In this document: one piece after another, positions 27,020-36,122 of the stretch | How positions within the stretch are numbered: the stretch's first letter is position 1 | How the letters are laid out: the number at the start of each line of letters is the position of its first letter | Assembly (NCBI GenBank): GCA_963733915.1 | Contig: CAVTEP010000009.1 | Coordinates: 62,001 to 126,000 of the forward strand | DNA length: 64,000 bases | Reading direction: 5' to 3' | Source of the DNA: Sulfomarinibacter sp963733915 | Lineage (GTDB): Bacteria > Acidobacteriota > Thermoanaerobaculia > Thermoanaerobaculales > Sulfomarinibacteraceae | Position numbers and translations under genes: made by a program | Notes under the pieces: generated by a model | Seen by the model: the letters and a program-made list of their open reading frames with translations, nothing else | The model's database searches: none | What the model was told of the DNA's origin: nothing

Positions 27020-28312
27020 ATGAACGACCTGCCGTTGACCCAGACCCGCATCTTCCGCTTCTGGCTGCCACTGGCGGCCACCTGGCTGATGATGGCGGTC
27101 GAGGGGCCGTTTCTCGCGGCGATCATCGCCCGTCTCGACGAGCCCATCTTCAACCTGGCGGCCTACGGCGTCGCCTTCTCGCTCGCGCTGGTCGTCGAGG
27201 CCCCGGTGATCATGATCATGAGCGCCGCGACCGCCCTCGCCCGCAACCGCGCCTCCTATCTGCGGCTGCGAAACTTCACCCACGCTTTGAACGCCGGCGT
27301 CACCGCGATCATGGTCATCACGGTCCTGCCGCCCGTGTTCTCGTTTCTTGCCTTTGACCTCATCGGCCTCCCGCCCGAGGTGGCGTTCCGCACCCACGTC
27401 GCGCTCGTGATCCTGCTCCCCTGGCCGGCGACCATCGGGATTCGGCGTTTCTACCAGGGCGTGCTCATCCGTCACAACCTCACCCGGCGGGTGGCCTACG
27501 GCACGGTCGTGCGTCTGGCGGCGATGATCGCCACCGCCGGCGTGCTGGTGCGCTGGGGCGGCATCGAGGGCGCCTGGGTCGGCGCCGCCGCCCTCACCAT
27601 GGGTGTCAGCTCCGAGGCGGTGGCGAGCCGGCTGATGGCCTCAGGGTCGATCCGGGCTCTGTTCGAGATCGAGGGCGTGCCCGGTGGCGCCGCCGCGAGC
27701 TACTCCGGGCTCACGCGCTTCTATTACCCGCTGGCCCTGACCACCCTCCTCAGCCTCGGCATCCATCCGGTGGTGACCTTCTTTGTCGGCAACAGCCGCG
27801 CGTCGCTGGAGTCGCTGGCGGTATTGCCGGTGATCGGCTCGCTGGTCTTCATCTTTCGCAGCCTCGGGCTGTCCTATCAGGAGGCGGTGATCGCGCTGAT
27901 CGGCGACGACGACCAGGGCTTTCGTCCCCTGCGGCGTTTCGGCGTGTTGCTGAGCCTCGGTGTCGCGGCCGCGCTGTCGCTGATCGCCTGGACGCCGCTG
28001 GCCGAAATCTGGTTTCGAGACGTGTCGGGGCTCTCCGAGGAGCTCGCCGAATTCGCGCTCGTGCCGACCCGCATCCTTGCCATCATGCCGGGTCTGACCG
28101 CGCTGCTCTCGTTCCAGCGGGCGGTGGCAGTGGTCCGGCGGACCACCGACGCCATCACCTGGGCAACGATCATCGAGGTGGTCGGCGTGGTCCTCGTCCT
28201 GTGGATCGCCACCGCCCACCTCGACGCCGTCGGTGCGGTCGCCGCAGCCGCCGCGCTGCTGATCGGGCGCATCGGGGCGAATCTGTACCTGGCGCCCGCG
28301 CTGCGACCGTAA
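27020..28312 (+). CDS. MATE/MOP-superfamily-like multidrug or lipid exporter
   Basis: 430 residues with about 12 hydrophobic segments, no signal peptide and an N-terminal FWLPLAATWLMMAVEGPFL that resembles the start of MATE or Ank-type transporters of the MOP superfamily. The two-fold pattern of six-plus-six helices fits that fold. It may export a small cationic or anionic compound, but no specific substrate is indicated. TATCCT lies 10 nt before the ATG and there is no Shine-Dalgarno sequence. An element with CCCCTTTT units separates it from the next gene. Confidence 0.6.
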   Translation: MNDLPLTQTRIFRFWLPLAATWLMMAVEGPFLAAIIARLDEPIFNLAAYGVAFSLALVVEAPVIMIMSAATALARNRASYLRLRNFTHALNAGVTAIMVITVLPPVFSFLAFDLIGLPPEVAFRTHVALVILLPWPATIGIRRFYQGVLIRHNLTRRVAYGTVVRLAAMIATAGVLVRWGGIEGAWVGAAALTMGVSSEAVASRLMASGSIRALFEIEGVPGGAAASYSGLTRFYYPLALTTLLSLGIHPVVTFFVGNSRASLESLAVLPVIGSLVFIFRSLGLSYQEAVIALIGDDDQGFRPLRRFGVLLSLGVAAALSLIAWTPLAEIWFRDVSGLSEELAEFALVPTRILAIMPGLTALLSFQRAVAVVRRTTDAITWATIIEVVGVVLVLWIATAHLDAVGAVAAAAALLIGRIGANLYLAPALRP

Positions 28313-28323
28313 TCAGCAGAGGT

Positions 28324-28388
28324 GAAAAGGGGAAGAGGAGCTGAGGAGACCACCCGCCCCCTTTTCCCCCTTTTCCCCTTTTCCCCTT
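28324..28388. repeat. octamer element (CCCCTTTT type)
   Basis: A GAAAAGGGGAAG left arm, a short ACCACCCGCCCC core and a right arm of about four CCCCTTTT units lie between the MATE-like and aldo/keto reductase genes. It is shorter and more pyrimidine-skewed than the heptamer elements but has the same arm-core-arm plan. Confidence 0.65.
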
Positions 28389-28419
28389 GGTATGATCGGC
28401 GCCTCGAAGGGGGTAACGT

Positions 28420-29412
28420 ATGGAATACCGCTTTCTCGGCAACTCGGGTCTCACGGTTTCGGCCCTCAGCTTCGGCGCCTGGGTCACCTTCGGGCCGCAG
28501 ATGGACGTTGATAAGGCGGCAGAGTGCATGCAGGCGGCCTGGGACGCCGGGGTCAATTTCTTTGACAACGCCGAGGTCTACGCCGCTGGGGTCGCCGAGG
28601 AGATCATGGGCGAGGTGCTCAGACAGAAGGGCTGGAAGCGCTCGGACTTCATCGTCTCCACCAAGATCTTCTGGGGCGGCGAGGGGCCGAACGACCGCGG
28701 ACTGTCGCGCAAACACATCCTCGAAGGCGCCGACGCGGCGCTGGCCCGGCTGCGGCTCGATTACGTGGACCTCATCTTCTGCCACCGCGCCGATCTCCAC
28801 ACCCCGGTGGAGGAGACCGTGCGCGCCATGAACCACGTCATCGACCAGGGCAAGGCCCTCTATTGGGGGACCAGCGAGTGGCCGGCCGAGCGCATCCTCG
28901 AGGCCTACCACCTCGCCCGCCGCGAGCGCCTCATCCCCCCGCTCATGGAGCAGCCTCAGTACAATTTGTTCCACCGCGACCGGGTCGAACGCGAGTACGC
29001 CCCGCTGTACGAGCGCATCGGCCTCGGCACCACGATCTGGAGCCCGCTCGCAAGCGGCCTTCTCACCGGCAAGTATTCGGAAGGGATACCGCCCGGAACC
29101 CGCAGCACCCTCGGGGGATACGAGTGGCTGCGATCGCGCCTCGAGGGGGCGGAGGCCGAGGCCAAGATCGAAAAGGTCAAAGACCTCGCGCTCATCGCCG
29201 ACGAGCTCGGCTGCACGACCGCCCAGCTCGCCATCGCCTGGTGTCTTGCCAACCCCAATGTGAGCACGGTTATCACCGGCGCATCGAAGCCGGAGCAGGT
29301 GCGCGAGAACATGAAGGCCATGGCTTTTGTCGAACGCATGAGCCCTGAAGTTCTCGAACGTATCGAGGAAATCGTCGGCAACCGGCCAGAGCCCGAGCAG
29401 GACTGGCGATGA
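28420..29412 (+). CDS. aldo/keto reductase, potassium-channel beta-subunit (YghZ/Kvbeta) type
   Basis: 330 residues, ATG after AAGGGGG. The catalytic tetrad is visible: D49 and Y54 (FFDNAEVYAAG), K82 (VSTKIFWGG) and H122 (IFCHRADLHTP). The C-terminal NADPH-binding segment (TVITGASKPEQVREN) fits. Overall sequence resembles the Kvbeta/YghZ group, which reduces aldehydes such as methylglyoxal with NADPH. The protein is cytoplasmic with no signal peptide. A TATGAT hexamer (28391-28396) lies upstream. Confidence 0.9.
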   Translation: MEYRFLGNSGLTVSALSFGAWVTFGPQMDVDKAAECMQAAWDAGVNFFDNAEVYAAGVAEEIMGEVLRQKGWKRSDFIVSTKIFWGGEGPNDRGLSRKHILEGADAALARLRLDYVDLIFCHRADLHTPVEETVRAMNHVIDQGKALYWGTSEWPAERILEAYHLARRERLIPPLMEQPQYNLFHRDRVEREYAPLYERIGLGTTIWSPLASGLLTGKYSEGIPPGTRSTLGGYEWLRSRLEGAEAEAKIEKVKDLALIADELGCTTAQLAIAWCLANPNVSTVITGASKPEQVRENMKAMAFVERMSPEVLERIEEIVGNRPEPEQDWR

Positions 29413-29491
29413 TCCGAAGCGAATTTGAGTCTGCAATCGACACGAGATGAGAAGGCTTCTCTGCAACAATATCCCCCGCATGCCGACCGTG

Positions 29492-29520
29492 TTGACGGCT
29501 CGGTGGGGCCGCCGTAGCAT
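29492..29520 (+). promoter_or_regulatory. candidate promoter of the FadL-SGNH hydrolase pair
   Basis: TTGACG (29492-29497) and TAGCAT (29515-29520) are separated by 17 bp, 51 bp upstream of the FadL-type start. Five of six -35 and four of six -10 bases match the sigma70 consensus. Confidence 0.45.
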
Positions 29521-29570
29521 GGAGCGTCTATTGAGACATTGAAAAGCGCAGCAGCGGAAGGAGGTTCGAT

Positions 29571-30869
29571 GTGATCGCCTTGAATCGCAGACGCATTCTT
29601 CTGGTGGCGGCGATGGTGGTGGCGACGCCGGCGCTGAGCTGGGGCTCGGGATTCTCCCTGTTCGAGGTCGGCAACCGCGCCATGGGCATGGCGGGCGCCT
29701 TTACAGCGGTGGCCGACGATCCTTCGGCTCTGTTCTGGAACCCGGCCGGCATGGCCTTTCAGACCGACAAGGGCACCCAGCTGATGTTCGGCACAATCCT
29801 GGTCATGCCCGAGCAGACCTTTTACGGCGAGGCGCCCTACCCCGGCGACGGCTACACGGCCTCCCTGATCGAGCAGGTCTTTCCGCCGATCCACCTCTTT
29901 CTGGGGATCCCGATCAACGAGCGCCTCGAGCTGAGCTTCGCGGTTTACAACCCTTTCGGGCTCGGCACCTGGTGGGAGGATGACTACCTCGGCCGGTACA
30001 TCTCCAAGCGCGCCGATCTCATGGTCACCGAACTCGGCGTCAGCATGGCCTACCAGCTGAGCGAAAGTCTCGCCTTCGGTATCGGCGTCGACTACATGAT
30101 GGCCGACATCGAACTCACCCGCAATATCGGCCTGATCAACCCCTTCAACCAACGCCTGACCGACGTCGCACAGGCCCACCTCTACAGCGAGGGCTACGGC
30201 AACTCGGCCTTCGCCTGGAACGCCGGTCTGCTGTGGAAGATCGGCGCCGGCTTCCAGTTCGGTGCGCTCTACCGCTCCGACTTCTCGATCGACGGCGAAG
30301 GGCTGGGGTCCTTCACCCAGTACGGCACCGGCTATCCGCAGCTGGATGCCGTCGTTGCTTCGATCTTCCCCTTCGAAGAAAACGTGCCCATCACCACTAC
30401 CATCGAGTTCCCCGACTTCTGGGTGGCCGGCCTCGCCTGGCAGAACGAGAGATGGACTTTGTCCGGCCAGTACGGGGTCATGGGTTGGCAGGTGTTCGAA
30501 GAGCTCGCCATCATCTTCCCCGAAAACCCCGAGTTCAGCTCGGTGGTGCGGGAGGACTACGAGGACGCCTACCAGTACCGCTTCGGCGTCGAGCTGCGAG
30601 CCAGCCAGCACTGGGCCATCCAGGCCGGCTATCTCTTTGACGAGTCCGGGCAGCCGGTGGAGTCGATGTCGCCGCTGCTCGCCGACGGCGACCGCACAAG
30701 CTACACCGTCGGACTCAGCTATTTCACCGATCGTTTCCGTCTCGACATCGGTTACGAGTACATCGATTTCACCGGCCGCTCGACCGGCGGCATGTCGTGG
30801 GACGGATTCGACGGCAGTTATGAAGCTACGGCGCAGCTCGCGGGCGCCACCTTCACGATCAAGTTCTGA
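29571..30869 (+). CDS. FadL/OmpP1/TodX-family outer-membrane transport protein
   Basis: 432 residues from a GTG start preceded by GGAAGGAGG. The signal peptide ends near LSWGSG, and the mature N-terminus GFSLFEVGNRAMGMAGAF...DPSALFWNPAGM is the FadL hallmark (hatch domain). The remainder is 14-strand-type barrel and the chain ends in phenylalanine (FTIKF), as expected for BAM-inserted barrels. Members admit hydrophobic compounds such as long-chain fatty acids or hydrocarbons. The next gene, 14 bp downstream with its own AAGGAGG, encodes a secreted SGNH hydrolase; together they suggest hydrolysis of a lipid ester outside the membrane and uptake of the product. Confidence 0.9.
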   Translation: MIALNRRRILLVAAMVVATPALSWGSGFSLFEVGNRAMGMAGAFTAVADDPSALFWNPAGMAFQTDKGTQLMFGTILVMPEQTFYGEAPYPGDGYTASLIEQVFPPIHLFLGIPINERLELSFAVYNPFGLGTWWEDDYLGRYISKRADLMVTELGVSMAYQLSESLAFGIGVDYMMADIELTRNIGLINPFNQRLTDVAQAHLYSEGYGNSAFAWNAGLLWKIGAGFQFGALYRSDFSIDGEGLGSFTQYGTGYPQLDAVVASIFPFEENVPITTTIEFPDFWVAGLAWQNERWTLSGQYGVMGWQVFEELAIIFPENPEFSSVVREDYEDAYQYRFGVELRASQHWAIQAGYLFDESGQPVESMSPLLADGDRTSYTVGLSYFTDRFRLDIGYEYIDFTGRSTGGMSWDGFDGSYEATAQLAGATFTIKF

Positions 30870-30883
30870 AAAGGAGGACGCCA

Positions 30884-32269
30884 ATGAAAAAGATGATGTT
30901 CGCAACCTGCCTGGTCGCCCTCCTCGCCGCAACGCAGGCAAAGGCGCAGGTGGATTTCAGCCGCTATGTGGCCCTCGGTGACTCCGTGACTGCGGGCTTT
31001 GCCTCCGGTTCGCTGATGGACTTTTACCAGCAGCGCTCCTTCGCGGCCGTCCTCGCCGATCAGGCGGGGGCCGGCACTTTTGAAATGCCGTTGGTCTCAG
31101 AGGACGGTATCCCCCCGATCCTGGAGCTCGTCCAGCTGGTGCCGACACCCGAAATCGCGCCGGTTGGCCTGTTGCCCGGGTTTCCGGTCAACGCCGAGTA
31201 CCCGCTTCCCTACAACAACCTCGGGATTCCAGGCGCAACCCTCTTCGATATGATTTTCCAGACCGGCGACATCACGAATCTGATTCAGGGCAACTTCGAC
31301 ACTGTCATGTTCGACATCGTGCTCCGTAACGGCATCAACACCGCCCTCGAGCAGGCCATCGGGTTGCAACCCACCTTCATGACCGTGTGGATCGGCAACA
31401 ATGACATCCTCACTGCCGCCCTTGTCGCCACTCCGATAGACGGCGTGACAATGACTCCGGTCGATGTCTTTGCCGGGCTCTACGGCAATGCTATCGGTGC
31501 GCTGGCCACCAACACCGCCGCTGACATCGTGCTCATCAACATCCCATACGTCACCGAGATCCCGTTCGTGACCACGGTGCCGCCGTTTGTCGACATCCCG
31601 GGCCTCGGGCCGACGCCGCTGATGGGCAGCAACGGCCCGCTGACCGCGGACTCTCTGGTGACCCTGCCCGCGGGTGAGCTCATTGCGCTGGGATACGGCC
31701 TCCCCGGAGGACCACCCCTTCCCGAGGATTTCAACTTCTTCACCCAGGAGCCGGGCTTCGTGCTGCGCCCAGACGAGATCGAGATCATCAACAACCAGAT
31801 CGACGCCTTCAACCAGATCATCGCCGACACCGGCGAGGCGCTTGGCTACCCAGTGCTCGACATCAACACCCGATTCAGTGAAATCGCCGGCGGCGACCTG
31901 TGGACCCTCGGCGGCATCTACCTGTCCGCGGACTTTCTCCTCGGCGGCCTGTTTTCTTACGACGGCATCCACCCCCAGCACATCGGTCAGGGATTGATCG
32001 CGGTCGAGCTGATCGAGCTTATCAACGCCGAGTTCGGGACCAACATCCCGCAGGTCGACATGAGCACGGTGGTGTTCGAAGGTGATTGGCAGACGCCGGG
32101 CATTTCACCGGCCGCCGCAAAGGAGACGGTCTTCAGCCTCGAGGCACACGAACAGCTGCTCAAGCTCTTCCCGCCAAAGCTCGACCAGGCGCCGAGGATC
32201 CGCCGTCCGAGCGGCACCACTCCGTCCAGGTCGCGGCAGCGGCAACAGCCTCGACCTCGGATTCAGTAA
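30884..32269 (+). CDS. secreted SGNH/GDSL-type hydrolase
   Basis: 461 residues with signal peptide (cleavage after QAKAQ). Block I is ALGDSVTAG with nucleophile Ser34, block III is WIGNNDIL (Gly-Asn oxyanion pair) and block V is DGIHPQHIG with the Asp-x-x-His catalytic pair. These are the features of SGNH esterases/lipases. The protein is long for a GDSL enzyme because of inserts rich in Pro and Gly around residues 60-110 and 225-290. The ~65-residue tail after the catalytic domain ends in a basic, Arg/Gln-rich stretch. It is co-transcribed with the FadL-type barrel. Confidence 0.87.
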   Translation: MKKMMFATCLVALLAATQAKAQVDFSRYVALGDSVTAGFASGSLMDFYQQRSFAAVLADQAGAGTFEMPLVSEDGIPPILELVQLVPTPEIAPVGLLPGFPVNAEYPLPYNNLGIPGATLFDMIFQTGDITNLIQGNFDTVMFDIVLRNGINTALEQAIGLQPTFMTVWIGNNDILTAALVATPIDGVTMTPVDVFAGLYGNAIGALATNTAADIVLINIPYVTEIPFVTTVPPFVDIPGLGPTPLMGSNGPLTADSLVTLPAGELIALGYGLPGGPPLPEDFNFFTQEPGFVLRPDEIEIINNQIDAFNQIIADTGEALGYPVLDINTRFSEIAGGDLWTLGGIYLSADFLLGGLFSYDGIHPQHIGQGLIAVELIELINAEFGTNIPQVDMSTVVFEGDWQTPGISPAAAKETVFSLEAHEQLLKLFPPKLDQAPRIRRPSGTTPSRSRQRQQPRPRIQ

Positions 32270-32281
32270 CTCGAAAAGGCG

Positions 32282-32347
32282 CCGGGCTGGAGCCCGGTGA
32301 CGACGCGTCACGATTCGTCTTGCGGTGCCAGGCTGCGGCCTGGCACC
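32282..32347 (+). terminator. tandem hairpins after the SGNH hydrolase gene
   Basis: Two stems occur: CCGGGCT/AGCCCGG (32282-32297) and a 10-bp stem GGTGCCAGGC/GCCTGGCACC (32324-32333, 32338-32347) followed by GTTTG. The T-tract is short, so termination strength is uncertain. Confidence 0.5.
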
Positions 32348-32397
32348 GTTTGTTCTGGGCTCCACAGTGGCTGTTAGTATCGCGAACGGAGGACGTG

Positions 32398-33180
32398 TTG
32401 ATCTACCGAGCTTCATCACAACGCGGCGGCGGCTTTGGCAGCTTTGCCGGTTCCGGCGCGCCGGTGCCGAAGGACCTCGTGGGCATTCTCGTCGCCCTTT
32501 TCTTCAGCTTCTCGCTCCAGTTCTTCGAGAGCACTGCGCTCATCCCCGCCCTTCTCCGCCTCAGCCCGGCGGTCTTCCGCGGCTTCGTGTGGCAGATCTT
32601 CAGCTACCCTGTAATCGGCTGGGGCGGCTCCGGTCTCTGGTTTCTGATCGAGCTCCTGATCCTCTTCTGGTTCGGCCGCGACGTGTTCTGGCGTCTGGGG
32701 CGGCAGCGGTTCTGGCTGTTGCTGGCGCGGGCCGCGGTCGGGGCGGCGCTGGTGGCGATTGCGGTGCAGCTGATCCAGACCCTGGCCGGCGCGACCGGAC
32801 CAGCGACCTTCGAGCTCATGCAGGGCCAGCGCATCCTGCTCGCCATCGTCATCGCCGCCTTTGCGACCCTGTGGGGTGAGGCGACGATCCTCCTGTTTTT
32901 CGTCCTGCCACTGAAGGCGCGATGGTTTCTGTGGTTGGAGATCCTCTTCGCCTTTATCGGCTTTCTCGAGTCAAAGGACCTCGCCGGGTTCTGCGGGATC
33001 TCGACGGCGGTCTTCCTGACCTACAGCGGGCTCAGAATGGGCGGCGCCGGCGGCGTCCTCCACGATTGGCGGAAGCGGGTCGAGGCGTTCATTCTCCGCC
33101 AACGGCTCGAGCGGCTCAAGCGCAAACGGCGTTTCGAAGTCGTTGACGGCGACAGCGGCAAGAACGACTGGGTGCACTGA
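32398..33180 (+). CDS. rhomboid-fold membrane protein, probably not a protease
   Basis: 260 residues from a TTG at 32398, 5 nt after GGAGG; a GTG one codon earlier is also possible, and the longer open frame upstream overlaps the hydrolase gene. About six transmembrane segments are seen. The stretch FVWQIFSYPVIGWGGSGLWFLIELLILFWFG resembles the rhomboid loop-1 and TM2 region (WQxxTYxxxH...N...FG). However, the catalytic GxSG serine is not found in the expected TM4 position and no partner His is clear in TM6. It is therefore a candidate pseudo-rhomboid. The C-terminal tail is basic and cytoplasmic. Confidence 0.55.
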   Translation: MIYRASSQRGGGFGSFAGSGAPVPKDLVGILVALFFSFSLQFFESTALIPALLRLSPAVFRGFVWQIFSYPVIGWGGSGLWFLIELLILFWFGRDVFWRLGRQRFWLLLARAAVGAALVAIAVQLIQTLAGATGPATFELMQGQRILLAIVIAAFATLWGEATILLFFVLPLKARWFLWLEILFAFIGFLESKDLAGFCGISTAVFLTYSGLRMGGAGGVLHDWRKRVEAFILRQRLERLKRKRRFEVVDGDSGKNDWVH

Positions 33181-33337
33181 GCCATTCAAACCTGCATACC
33201 CACCCGAATGTTGTCTTTCGGGAATATGAGCGGAACTTACTCAGGTTTAGGTTGGTGCCCGCACGGCGGCCTTGACCGCAGCCGCGCGGAGCGACATCCT
33301 GACTGAAGTGACGGTGGCATCCACCGTAGGAGGCAAC

Positions 33338-35854
33338 ATGACCGAACTCATCACCCTGCCCGTCATCCCGCTTCGCGAGGCGGTACTCTTTCCCGAGGTG
33401 ACCTCACCGATTGCGGCCGGCAGGGCCGGTACCCTGCGCGCCATCGAGGCCGCCCTGCGTTCTGAGGACAAGAAGATCTTTGTCGTGTCACAGCGCGAGA
33501 ACCTCGAAGACGTGACGCCCGAGATTCTCTTCGGCATGGGAACCGTCGCCACCATCGGCCCGGTCCAGCGCGGCCCATCCGGAATGCGCCTGCTGCTCAA
33601 CGGCGACTACCGGGCGGTCGCAATCCGCTACGAGGAACAGGACGAGTATCTGGTGGCCTCCGTCCACGCCACCGAAGAGATGCCGCCGCTGGACCCCGAT
33701 TCGCCGACCTTTGCAGCGCTGTATCGCGAAACCCGCGAGCGGGCCGCCGAGCTCGGCCGACGGGCAGGCATGCCAAAGGAGGCGGTGCAACAGTTCCTGG
33801 CCGAGACCAAGGAACCCGGGCGCTTTGCCGACCTCGTCGCCGGCCACCTCGATCTCAAGCCTGCCGAAGCCCAAAAGCTGCTCGAGGCGTTGTCGGTCGA
33901 GGACCGGCTGCGGTCCGTGCTCCTCGCCATCCAGCGCCAGGTCGCGGTCCTCGATGCCCAGGAGGACATCAAGTCCCAGGTCCAGGAGGAGCTCGGCGAC
34001 CGTCAGCGGGAGATGTTTCTCCGCCAGCAGCTCAAGGCCATTCAACGGGAACTCGGTGACGACGGCGGCCGTGAGGACCTCGAGGAGCTGCGCGAAAACC
34101 TCGAGGCCCTCGATTTGCCGAAGGCGGCCCGGAAAGAGGTCGACCGCGAGCTCGGCCGCCTCGAGCGGATGGGTCCCGAGGGCATGGAGGCCCAGGTCAT
34201 CCGGACCTACCTCGAGACGATCTGCGAGCTGCCGTGGGCGGCGCGGAGCGAGGAACGGATCGACATTCCGCGCGCGGCCGAGATTCTGGAGGAGGATCAC
34301 TACGCCCTCGGCGACGTCAAGGACCGGATTCTCGAGTTTCTGGCGGTGCGGGTCCTGCAGAAGAAGGCCGAGGAGGTGGAGACGAAACCCGGACCCGCAG
34401 ATGCTGAGGCCGAGACGAAGGCCGAGAAGGTGAAAACGAAGCCTCAGCCTGCCGACAATGAGAAGGCGACCCCCGAGTCTTCGATCCACGACACCGCCAG
34501 CCGCAACCCGATCCTGCTCTTTGCCGGTCCTCCCGGAGTCGGCAAGACCTCGGTGGCAAAGTCGATCGCCCGCGCCATGGATCGCGAGTACGTCCGCATC
34601 TCACTCGGCGGCGTACGTGACGAGGCCGATGTCCGCGGCCATCGCCGCACCTACGTCGGCGCCATGCCGGGACGCATCATCCAGGGCATGAAACAGGCCG
34701 GAACCAAAAACCCGGTCTTTCTGCTCGATGAGGTCGACAAGCTCGGCGCCTCCTACCAGGGCGATCCCGGAGCGGCGCTCCTCGAGGTCCTCGACCCGGC
34801 CCAGAACGACAGCTTCACCGACCACTATCTGGGAGTGCCCTTTGACCTCAGCGAAGTCCAGTTCATCTGTACCGCGAACTTCCTGCAGAATATCCCGGGT
34901 CCTCTCCAGGACCGGATGGAGGTGGTGGAGTTCGCGGGTTACACCGAGGCCGAGAAGCTCGAGATAGCCAAACGGTATTTGACACCGCGTCAGATCAAAC
35001 AGACCGGCCTCACCGACAAGCAGATCGTCATCACCGATGAGGCGGTGCGCGAGGTCGTCACCCGCTACACCCGCGAGTCCGGAGTTCGACAGCTCGAGCG
35101 CGAGATCGGGCGGCTGGCGCGAAAAGTGGGTCGCAAGATCGCCGCCCAGGAGCTTGAACACTCCGAGATCACCGCCAAGGAGGTCAACGAGCTTCTTGGA
35201 CGGCCCAGGGTCCATCCCGAGCTGGCGGCGGCCTCGGATCAGGTCGGGGTCGCCACCGGCATGTTCTACACCCCGGTCGGCGGCGACATCATGTTTGTCG
35301 AGGCCTTACCGATGCCCGGCAAGGGTGAGCTCGTGCTTACCGGCCAGCTGGGTGATGTGATGAAGGAGTCGGCGCGTGCGGCGTGGACCTTCGCCAAGGC
35401 CCACTCCGAGGAACTCTTCATCGATCAGAAGGCCTTCAAGCAAGACGTCCACATCCACGTCCCCGCAGGCGCCATCCCCAAGGACGGGCCATCCGCGGGA
35501 CTGACCATGGCCACCGCCTTGGTGTCCGCCCTTTCTGGCCGCCCGGCGCGCAACGATGTCGCGATGACCGGGGAGATCACTCTCTCCGGCCGGGTGCTGC
35601 CGATCGGCGGCCTCAAGGAAAAGGTCCTCGGCGCGGTGCGGGCCGGTATCACCTCGATCGTCCTGCCGAAGGTCAACGTAGTCGATCTCGAGGACCTGCC
35701 GGAGGAGATCCGCAACAAGCTGGTTTTCCACCCCGTGGAGGAGCTCGGCGAGGCCCTGGCCCACACCCTGCGCGGCGGCGAGTTCCGCGAGGGCCGGCTG
35801 CAGTTCGCCGGTCTACCGCCAAAGAAGGGATCATCAACCGGCCTGCGGCACTGA
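33338..35854 (+). CDS. lon: ATP-dependent protease Lon
   Basis: 838 residues from ATG 33338 with AGGAGG upstream. The order is N-terminal LonN substrate domain (ITLPVIPLREAVLFP...), coiled-coil linker, AAA+ domain with Walker A (GPPGVGKTS, about 397-405) and Walker B (VFLLDEVDK), and the Ser-Lys protease domain with Ser719 (PKDGPSAG) and Lys762 (LKEKVL), the same 43-residue gap as E. coli. An unusual ~40-residue insert rich in Lys, Glu and Pro (about 345-390, EVETKPGPADAEAETK repeated as EKVKTKPQPADNEK) separates the coiled-coil part from the Walker A region. Lon degrades misfolded and regulatory proteins in the cytoplasm. Confidence 0.97.
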   Translation: MTELITLPVIPLREAVLFPEVTSPIAAGRAGTLRAIEAALRSEDKKIFVVSQRENLEDVTPEILFGMGTVATIGPVQRGPSGMRLLLNGDYRAVAIRYEEQDEYLVASVHATEEMPPLDPDSPTFAALYRETRERAAELGRRAGMPKEAVQQFLAETKEPGRFADLVAGHLDLKPAEAQKLLEALSVEDRLRSVLLAIQRQVAVLDAQEDIKSQVQEELGDRQREMFLRQQLKAIQRELGDDGGREDLEELRENLEALDLPKAARKEVDRELGRLERMGPEGMEAQVIRTYLETICELPWAARSEERIDIPRAAEILEEDHYALGDVKDRILEFLAVRVLQKKAEEVETKPGPADAEAETKAEKVKTKPQPADNEKATPESSIHDTASRNPILLFAGPPGVGKTSVAKSIARAMDREYVRISLGGVRDEADVRGHRRTYVGAMPGRIIQGMKQAGTKNPVFLLDEVDKLGASYQGDPGAALLEVLDPAQNDSFTDHYLGVPFDLSEVQFICTANFLQNIPGPLQDRMEVVEFAGYTEAEKLEIAKRYLTPRQIKQTGLTDKQIVITDEAVREVVTRYTRESGVRQLEREIGRLARKVGRKIAAQELEHSEITAKEVNELLGRPRVHPELAAASDQVGVATGMFYTPVGGDIMFVEALPMPGKGELVLTGQLGDVMKESARAAWTFAKAHSEELFIDQKAFKQDVHIHVPAGAIPKDGPSAGLTMATALVSALSGRPARNDVAMTGEITLSGRVLPIGGLKEKVLGAVRAGITSIVLPKVNVVDLEDLPEEIRNKLVFHPVEELGEALAHTLRGGEFREGRLQFAGLPPKKGSSTGLRH

Positions 35855-35949
35855 TTGGTACGGCGAGTCCAGGGTGCCAGGCTGACGCCCGGCAGCCGTC
35901 CTCGTGTCGCGCGGGGTATCTGCTGTGCCTGAATTCGGGCGCACTCATA

Positions 35950-36107
35950 ACCACAGAGTCACAGAGGGCACAGAGCCGCACAGAGAATTACCGAAGCTTT
36001 GACCATCTAAGAGGAAAGGCGGTCGATTTCATGCATCGCCATGAGTGACGGGAGCGCACCGTCAAAAAGATCTCTGTGTCTCCTCTGTGTCTCCGTGTCT
36101 CTGTGGT
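35950..36107. repeat. octamer inverted-arm element (CACAGAG type)
   Basis: The left arm (35950-35986) is four copies of CACAGAG with spacing of 8-9. The right arm (36070-36107) is the reverse complement (CTCTGTG) repeated four to five times. The ~85-bp loop between them is unlike the loops of the two other CACAGAG elements in the window (53923 and 54934). It lies between lon and the nitrilase-family gene; the rest of this 268-bp gap holds nothing else I recognise. Confidence 0.8.
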
Positions 36108-36122
36108 GATCTCAGAATCCCG

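Noticed and set aside
32086..32397. N-terminal extension of the rhomboid-like protein
   Set aside because: It overlaps the SGNH hydrolase gene and the hairpin region in another frame; GGAGG at 32388-32392 marks the later start.
35950..36107. Insertion sequence or MITE with transposase
   Set aside because: No transposase gene lies in the window, and I see no target-site duplication at element ends; a mobile origin remains possible but unsupported.
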